Source: Candidatus Nitrosoglobus terrae
GTDB lineage: Bacteria; Pseudomonadota; Gammaproteobacteria; Nitrosococcales; Nitrosococcaceae
Assembly (NCBI RefSeq): GCF_002356115.1
Contig: NZ_AP014836.1
Coordinates: forward strand, 682,001 to 746,000
Length of the DNA stretch: 64,000 nucleotides
Direction of reading: 5' to 3'
Positions 58,855-64,000 of this stretch are shown in pieces. The notes under the pieces were generated by a model. The model was not told where the DNA came from. It was given only the letters and a program-made list of their open reading frames with translations, and did no database searches. The translations under genes and the position numbers were made by a program. How positions within the stretch are numbered: position 1 is the first letter of the stretch; every line of letters begins with the position of its first letter.

Positions 58855-61551
58855 CTATTTTTTAGAGCTAATGTTTGCAGCGGCATGTTTTAAATAAGCA
58901 TAAATCATTTCCGCTAACTGTTTTTGTTGTTCTTGGGTTAGAGGTTGATTTTCATCATTGCGAATAAAAAAAACATCGACAACTTGAGTACCTAGCGTGG
59001 TAATTTTAGCGTTAGTGAGTTGTATTTGGCAGTTGACTAGCGCTTGGCTAATCTGTGAAAGGAGACCTGGCCAGTTATTGGTGATTAATTCCATGATAGT
59101 ACAGTGATTACGATGATCCTCACTAAAACTAATTTTAGTAGGGAATTGAAATAGCTTCAGTTTCCGTGAAATAAACCTAGGACGGTAAGGTTGAGTATGA
59201 TCAGGATCAATTAAATGTTGAGTTAATGTTTCTTGTATTTCTCGCAAACGCAACTCCAGATCGGCCCCGGCATTGACAGCTGCTACTTCACGAACGATGA
59301 AGCTTTCTAGAATAAAGCCATGGCGAGTAGTTAGGATTCGAGCATCCAAAACATCTAAATCAAGCTGAGTCATAGTGCTGGTAGTTACAGTAAAAATAAG
59401 CCTATGAGCTTTAGCATAGATAAATACTTCTACCGTACTAGGTTCTAGATTATGGATACGTACTAAAGATCTAGGCATTTCGTTATGATAGCTTCCTTGA
59501 GCAAGTGCCTCTGCATGCCAGCATATTTCATCAGGTGTATGCCGTAGAAAATAATCGATATCAATTTCGCTCCATAGAGAGTTAAGCGCTTGCTTAGTCC
59601 AACCTTTTCCTAGCAATATTTCTTGAGCCTTGTGTTGAACATCATGGATATGATCAAATTTATCAATCGAATGATCTAAACCTCGTCGTAATGTTTGTTG
59701 AGTTGCGATATAGAGCTTGCTTAGTAAAGCATCTTTCCAGCTATTCCAAAGACTAGGGTTAGTAGCGCGAATATCTGCAACAGTGAGTAAGTAGAGATGG
59801 TTTAAATGGGTTTCATCTCCAACTTTTATAGCAAATTCTTTAATTATTTCTGGATCATTAATATCACGCCGTTGAGCTGTCATGGACATGATCAAGTGAT
59901 GGGTAACTAACCAAGCAACTAAGCGAGAGTCGTGGAGACTAAACCCATGGAAGAGACAAAACTCCAAAGCATCCTTAGCGCCAAGCTCACTATGATCGCC
60001 GCCGCGTCCTTTGGCAATATCATGGAAGAGACCTGCAAGATAGAGTAGTTCAGGCTTAGGGATATACCGAAATACTTCTGAGCATAGAGGGAATTCATGG
60101 GCATATTTCGGAAGAGTGAATCGTCGTAGATTACGGATTAGGAATAAAGTATGCTCATCAACAGTATAAACATGGAACATATCGTATTGCATTTGGCCAA
60201 CAATTTTGCCAAAGACGGGTAGATAGACCCCAAGTATACTGTATTTGTTCATACGCTGGAGCGTGCGTGCAACTCCATAAGGCTGGCGGATGATCTTGAT
60301 AAATAATTTACGATTAGCAAGTTTGGCACGAAAGCGATCATCAATAATCGAGTAATTCTCCCGAATAAGCCGAGCAGTTGAAGCTCGTATACCTTTAATG
60401 TATTGAGGATATTTTTGGAGTAAAAGGAAAATTTCTAATAAGGCGGAAGGAACACGGTTAAATACTTTAGAATCAGTGGCCTCGATAAATCCATTACGAA
60501 TCTGAAAGCGCTTGTTAATAGAGCGAATGTTGGTTTTTTCATTAATGAGAAAAAATTCTTCTTCAAATAATTGTAATAATATTTCATTAAGACTCTCTAT
60601 ACTCCTAGCAGTTCGATAATAATCCTTCATGAGCTGCTCGACCGCTAAATGCGATCCTTGATCGTGGTAGCCTAGTTGCTTAGCAATGGCTATTTGATAA
60701 TCAAACAAAAGCCGATCTTCACTACGATTAGCTAAGGTATGGAGGCTATAACGGATCTGCCAAAGAAAAGCTTGGTTTTCTAATAGTTCCTTTTGCTCTG
60801 ATGATGTTAAAAACCCACGCTGTAAGAGGTTGAGACTATCGATAGATCCAGTATTAAAATGGCGTTTTAGTACCCACTGAATAGTTTGTAGATCCCGTAG
60901 CCCGCTAGGGCCTTCCTTGATGTTAGGCTCTAGATTATAGGCAGTATCGTGATATTTATGATGGCGTACCGTCTGTTCAGTCCGCTTAGCGAGAAAAAAT
61001 TGGCGGCTATCCCAAGTGATTTTTGGAGAAATAGCTTTCTGTAAAGTTTTGAATAAATGCTTTGGCCCAAAGATCAGGCGAGCTTCCATAAGGCTAGTAA
61101 TAAATGAGAGATCAGCGCGGGCAGCCTCTTGGCACTGCTCCACTGTACGTACACTATGCCCTATATCTAGACCAATATCCCATAAGAAAGTAATAAAGCG
61201 ACTGATACTATCTTGTAAGATAGGGTCAGGCTCTTTTTCTAATAATAGAAGAATATCGATATCGGAGTAAGGATGCAGCGTACCTCTTCCATATCCGCCA
61301 ACGGCAATTAGTGTAGTGTGATCAGCAGATTTCATATAAAGGGGGTAGGCTTGGATAAGAATTTGATCTACTAACCAAGCGTGGAGTGATAACAGATCAG
61401 CGGCTGGCGTTCCCGTAAGAAAGGACTGTTTTAGTGATTTTATCCCTTCCTGCAGAAAGGATCGAAATAGGGGTAGTGGGTTTTTATTTGTATTAATTTG
61501 ATTAGAGAGAGTAATAGGGGCAAATAGTTTTTGAAAAATAAGGTGAGACAC
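58855..61551 (-). CDS. glnD: GlnD, bifunctional uridylyltransferase/uridylyl-removing enzyme
   Basis: Nitrogen sensor that uridylylates and deuridylylates PII proteins according to glutamine. 898 residues (890 in E. coli). Nucleotidyltransferase motif GGYGRG (85-90) with the DxD pair D97/D99; HD hydrolase motif LFHDIAKGRGGDHSELGAKD in the middle; two ACT domains near the C-terminus (around 705-780 and 820-890). GTG start at 61551 with no obvious Shine-Dalgarno. It follows map by 24 nt, as in E. coli. Confidence 0.96.
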   Translation of the reverse strand: MSHLIFQKLFAPITLSNQINTNKNPLPLFRSFLQEGIKSLKQSFLTGTPAADLLSLHAWLVDQILIQAYPLYMKSADHTTLIAVGGYGRGTLHPYSDIDILLLLEKEPDPILQDSISRFITFLWDIGLDIGHSVRTVEQCQEAARADLSFITSLMEARLIFGPKHLFKTLQKAISPKITWDSRQFFLAKRTEQTVRHHKYHDTAYNLEPNIKEGPSGLRDLQTIQWVLKRHFNTGSIDSLNLLQRGFLTSSEQKELLENQAFLWQIRYSLHTLANRSEDRLLFDYQIAIAKQLGYHDQGSHLAVEQLMKDYYRTARSIESLNEILLQLFEEEFFLINEKTNIRSINKRFQIRNGFIEATDSKVFNRVPSALLEIFLLLQKYPQYIKGIRASTARLIRENYSIIDDRFRAKLANRKLFIKIIRQPYGVARTLQRMNKYSILGVYLPVFGKIVGQMQYDMFHVYTVDEHTLFLIRNLRRFTLPKYAHEFPLCSEVFRYIPKPELLYLAGLFHDIAKGRGGDHSELGAKDALEFCLFHGFSLHDSRLVAWLVTHHLIMSMTAQRRDINDPEIIKEFAIKVGDETHLNHLYLLTVADIRATNPSLWNSWKDALLSKLYIATQQTLRRGLDHSIDKFDHIHDVQHKAQEILLGKGWTKQALNSLWSEIDIDYFLRHTPDEICWHAEALAQGSYHNEMPRSLVRIHNLEPSTVEVFIYAKAHRLIFTVTTSTMTQLDLDVLDARILTTRHGFILESFIVREVAAVNAGADLELRLREIQETLTQHLIDPDHTQPYRPRFISRKLKLFQFPTKISFSEDHRNHCTIMELITNNWPGLLSQISQALVNCQIQLTNAKITTLGTQVVDVFFIRNDENQPLTQEQQKQLAEMIYAYLKHAAANISSKK

Positions 61552-61575
61552 ATTTAAATAAAGTAGAGAGATGAT

Positions 61576-62343
61576 TTAAAGGTTGTCTCCGGGTCTAATT
61601 GTAAGTACCTCGAAACTGTTTTCAGTAACTAGTACTGTATGTTCCCATTGGGCTGAAAGGCTATGATCTTTGGTTACGGCGGTCCACTGATCTGGCAAGA
61701 TTTTTATATGACGCTTGCCCACATTTACCATAGGCTCAATAGTGAAAATCATACCTGTCTCTAGCCTAAGACCGGTATTTGGAGTGCCATAATGGAGTAT
61801 TTGCGGGTCTTCGTGAAAAACACGACCAATGCCATGCCCACAGAACTCTCTAACAATAGAGAAATGATTAGCCTCAGCATGAGTTTGAATGGCATAGCCA
61901 ATATCCCCTAGATGAACACCGGGTTTTACCATTTTGATCCCAATGCACATACATTCATAGCTGATCTGTGATACTCGTTTAGCAATAATACTAGGTTCTC
62001 CAACAAAGAACATTTTGCTAGTATCCCCATGGTAGCCATCTTTAATTACTGTGATATCAATATTAATAATATCACCTTTTTTGAGCTGTTTATTGCTAGG
62101 AATCCCATGGCAAACTACGTGATTTACAGAGGTGCAAATAGATTTAGGGAAGCCCCGATAGTTAAGGGGAGCGGGGATAGCTTTTTGGACATTAGTAATG
62201 TAATCGTGGCAAAGAGTATTTAGTTCTTCAGTTGTCACTCCAGGTTTTACATAGGGTCGGATCATATCTAGCACGTCGGCAGCAAGACGGCCCGCAATCC
62301 TCATTTTCTCAATTTCCTCTGGGGTTTTGATAGTCACCGGCAT
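61576..62343 (-). CDS. map: Methionine aminopeptidase, type I
   Basis: Removes N-terminal methionine co-translationally. 255 residues; starts MPVTIKTPEEIEKMRIAGRL. Metal-binding residues lie in NIDITVIKDGYHGDTSKMF, FCGHGIGRVFHEDPQ and MIFTIEPMVN. ATG at 62343. Divergent from rpsB across a conserved regulatory region. Confidence 0.97.
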   Translation of the reverse strand: MPVTIKTPEEIEKMRIAGRLAADVLDMIRPYVKPGVTTEELNTLCHDYITNVQKAIPAPLNYRGFPKSICTSVNHVVCHGIPSNKQLKKGDIINIDITVIKDGYHGDTSKMFFVGEPSIIAKRVSQISYECMCIGIKMVKPGVHLGDIGYAIQTHAEANHFSIVREFCGHGIGRVFHEDPQILHYGTPNTGLRLETGMIFTIEPMVNVGKRHIKILPDQWTAVTKDHSLSAQWEHTVLVTENSFEVLTIRPGDNL

Positions 62344-62405
62344 GAGCTGTGATATATTATAGTCATTCTGAAAAATTTAAATTTTTACCCTGTAAGTAAA
62401 GATTA

Positions 62406-62433
62406 AGTACTACAATTTAACTATTGTAGTACT
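62406..62433. repeat. 11-bp perfect inverted repeat in the map-rpsB intergenic region
   Basis: AGTACTACAAT (62406-62416), 6-nt centre, ATTGTAGTACT (62423-62433). Its right arm covers the predicted rpsB -35 region. No T-tract on either strand, so an operator-type site is more likely than a terminator. Confidence 0.8.
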
Positions 62434-62461
62434 ATGGAGCTTTATGGTATAAAGCCCGCGC
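62424..62461 (+). promoter_or_regulatory. rpsB-tsf promoter with GC-rich discriminator
   Basis: TATAAA (62448-62453) as -10 with TTGTAG (62424-62429) as a weak -35 at 18 nt, followed by the discriminator GCCCGCGC (62454-62461). GC-rich discriminators mark stringently controlled ribosomal promoters in proteobacteria. Start of transcription near 62460. Confidence 0.6.
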
Positions 62462-62483
62462 TTTAAAAGCAAATAAAATCACA

Positions 62484-62554
62484 CGTACATCGGCACATAT
62501 ACTAGGGTGCCTTTAGTAAGGTTAGTATCTGGGATGTACGGAGGAAGAACCCTA
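62484..62554 (+). promoter_or_regulatory. rpsB leader RNA (t44-like), pseudoknot-capable
   Basis: CGTACATC (62484-62491) pairs with GATGTACG (62533-62540), and TAGGGT (62503-62508) with ACCCTA (62549-62554). The stems interleave, so both together would make an H-type pseudoknot. This is the map-rpsB position of the conserved t44/rpsB leader of gammaproteobacteria, through which S2 represses its own synthesis. An alternative stem GTTAG/CTAAC (62521-62525 with 62552-62556) competes. Confidence 0.65.
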
Positions 62555-62573
62555 ACATGAGGTAAAATGTACC

Positions 62574-63395
62574 ATGGCAAATGTTACTATGCGTCAAATG
62601 CTAGAGGCTGGAGTTCATTTTGGCCACCAAGCCCGCTACTGGAATCCAAGAATGGCTCCTTATATTTTTGGTAAGCGTAATAATATCCATATTATTAATT
62701 TAGAAGAAACGCTTCCATTATATATTGAAGCCACAAATTTTTTAGGAAAATTAGCTGCAAATAGAGGTACAGTTTTATTTGTAGGCACTAAACGAGCTGC
62801 TCAAGAAGCTATTCATGAGGAGGCGCAGCGGTGCGGTATGCCTTATGTCAATCGGCGCTGGCTAGGAGGTATGCTAACTAATTTTCAAACAGTTAGACAG
62901 TCAGTTAAACGTTTACACGATGTAGAAGCTATGCTTCAGGATGGTAGCCTAGATCGGCTGAAAAAAAGAGAATCATTGATGATAAGACGTGATCGAGATA
63001 AGCTTGAGCGTAGTCTTGGGGGTATTAAGAATATGGCTCATCTTCCTGATGCTTTGTTTATTATCGATGTGGAGCATGAGCGTATTGCAGTGGATGAGGC
63101 GGAGAAATTAGGTATCCCAGTGGTAGCAGTAGTAGATACTAATAGTAATCCTAAAAAAATAGATTATATTATTCCAGGCAATGACGATGCTATTCGCGCT
63201 ATTCGTCTTTATGCTTGTGGGGTTGCTGATGCAATTATTGATGGCCGTACGACAGCAATCGCTAATAGTGCTAGCAAGGCTAATAGGGATGAGTTCGTAG
63301 AGATGGATGAAACTAACGAAAGGGAGATACCACTACCTGAACTATCAGCCGATGGATCTGTGGCAGTAGATAATAGTAATTCTGCACGGCAATAA
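62574..63395 (+). CDS. rpsB: Ribosomal protein S2
   Basis: 30S protein bridging head and body, required with S1. 273 residues, longer than E. coli S2 (241) by an acidic, low-complexity C-terminal tail (about 240-273). [20 protein letters not shown] then [37 protein letters not shown] and the [11 protein letters not shown] motif are conserved. ATG 62574 with GAGGT at about 10 nt. Confidence 0.98.
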   Translation: MANVTMRQMLEAGVHFGHQARYWNPRMAPYIFGKRNNIHIINLEETLPLYIEATNFLGKLAANRGTVLFVGTKRAAQEAIHEEAQRCGMPYVNRRWLGGMLTNFQTVRQSVKRLHDVEAMLQDGSLDRLKKRESLMIRRDRDKLERSLGGIKNMAHLPDALFIIDVEHERIAVDEAEKLGIPVVAVVDTNSNPKKIDYIIPGNDDAIRAIRLYACGVADAIIDGRTTAIANSASKANRDEFVEMDETNEREIPLPELSADGSVAVDNSNSARQ

Positions 63396-63411
63396 CTAAG
63401 TGGTTTAGAAC

Positions 63412-63444
63412 TGCAAGGCTCTGGCTTTGAAAGCTATCCTTGCA
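63412..63444 (+). promoter_or_regulatory. Hairpin between rpsB and tsf
   Basis: TGCAAGG (63412-63418) pairs with CCTTGCA (63438-63444), and the interior GCTTTGAAAGC folds again. Only a weak TTTAACTTT follows. E. coli has an attenuating structure in this spacer that lowers tsf relative to rpsB; the same role here is inferred. Confidence 0.45.
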
Positions 63445-63480
63445 TTTAACTTTGCCTCAGCTATCAAAAGGAACAGAATA

Positions 63481-64000
63481 ATGACGGTTACAGCAGCCCA
63501 AGTCAAAGAATTACGTGAGCGTACTGGCTCTGGAATGATGGAATGTAAGAAAGCTTTGATAGAAACAGGGGGCGATATTGAGTCTGCTATAGAATGGATG
63601 CGCAAGCAGGGATTAGCTAAAGCAGATAGGAAGGCAGGTCGAGTAGCTGCCGAAGGTATTATCACTACTGCTATGAGCGATGATGGCTCTAGAGCAGCAA
63701 TGGTAGAGATTAATTCTGAGACCGACTTTGTCTCTAAGAATGATGATTTTCGTCGATTTGCTATAGCTATAGCGGAAAAAATATTAGCTGCCCATCCTAC
63801 GACTTTGGATGAACTTCTTTCTATGCCATTAGATCCGGATAAGAAGAGTATTAATGAGGTACGTCAAATACTAATTGCTAAAATTGGTGAAAATATTAAT
63901 GTGCGTCGTTTTACATGTGTTGAAGCGAAAAATGGTCGTATTGGTTGTTATATTCACGGCGATAGGATAGGAGTGTTGGTAGCAATAGAAGGCGGAAGCG
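63481..64000 (+). CDS. tsf: Elongation factor Ts (partial, C-terminus outside window)
   Basis: Guanine nucleotide exchange factor for EF-Tu. About 173 N-terminal residues are visible from ATG 63481, with AAAAGGAAC upstream. [19 protein letters not shown] (residues 8-26) is the conserved N-terminal domain and [12 protein letters not shown] (about 79-90) the EF-Tu-contacting TDFV motif. The frame is open to the window edge. Standard rpsB-tsf operon. Confidence 0.97.
   Translation, partial: MTVTAAQVKELRERTGSGMMECKKALIETGGDIESAIEWMRKQGLAKADRKAGRVAAEGIITTAMSDDGSRAAMVEINSETDFVSKNDDFRRFAIAIAEKILAAHPTTLDELLSMPLDPDKKSINEVRQILIAKIGENINVRRFTCVEAKNGRIGCYIHGDRIGVLVAIEGGS

Overview
The window is a chromosomal, almost entirely housekeeping segment of an AT-rich gammaproteobacterium. 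The signs are tRNA-Tyr/Gly/Thr followed by tuf, secE-nusG-rplKA-rplJL-rpoBC, a fused str-S10-spc-alpha cluster, an L10-type leader, a programmed frameshift in prfB, surE-pcm-nlpD, prfB-lysS, and divergent map / rpsB-tsf. An hpnB-type glycosyltransferase, an APS-reductase type cysH operon and the ubiG / MTA-deaminase / mtnA cluster fit a Chromatiales-like lineage such as Nitrosococcus relatives. That placement is inference from gene content, not a database result.

Layout. 1-2165 (minus): a partial DUF971 gene, hslU and hslV. 2674-4560: a promoter, tRNA-Tyr, tRNA-Gly, tRNA-Thr, tuf copy 1, an rpsJ fragment and tRNA-Trp. 4604-16508: secE, nusG, rplK, rplA, rplJ, rplL, rpoB and rpoC, with an L10 leader and two hairpins before rpoB. 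16505-34740: a strong promoter and structured leader, then rpsL, rpsG, fusA, tuf copy 2 and the S10, spc and alpha ribosomal protein genes through rplQ. 34847-38234: ubiG and an MTA/SAH deaminase-like gene (minus), with mtnA divergent (plus). 38231-43054: cysB (minus), divergent from a TauE-family permease and cysH-cysD-cysN (assimilatory sulfate reduction through APS). 43184-47651: an hpnB-like glycosyltransferase, a WbpM/CapD-like membrane 4,6-dehydratase and galU (cell-surface sugar genes). 47975-55049: surE-pcm-nlpD, prfB-lysS, recO-pdxJ-acpS. 55146-58820: cysM, ribH-nusB, thiL, pgpA. 58855-62343 (minus): glnD and map. 62406-64000: rpsB control region, rpsB and partial tsf.

The most interesting items are non-coding or evolutionary. 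Two tuf copies are identical over about 1,229 bp, and the identity runs past the stop into the first codons of rpsJ, leaving a relic rpsJ fragment at the other locus. The tuf codon choice differs visibly from adjacent fusA. The S10 operon starts 10 nt after tuf with no room for the usual L4-controlled leader and no visible Shine-Dalgarno. The -35 box of the str promoter overlaps the rpoC stop codon. An 11-bp perfect inverted repeat overlaps the predicted rpsB -35 region, ahead of a pseudoknot-capable leader. A perfect 34-bp palindrome lies between galU and surE, and a bulged hairpin precedes the wbpM-like gene. I found no CRISPR array, insertion sequence, prophage or defence island, and no convincing wholly new multi-gene system.
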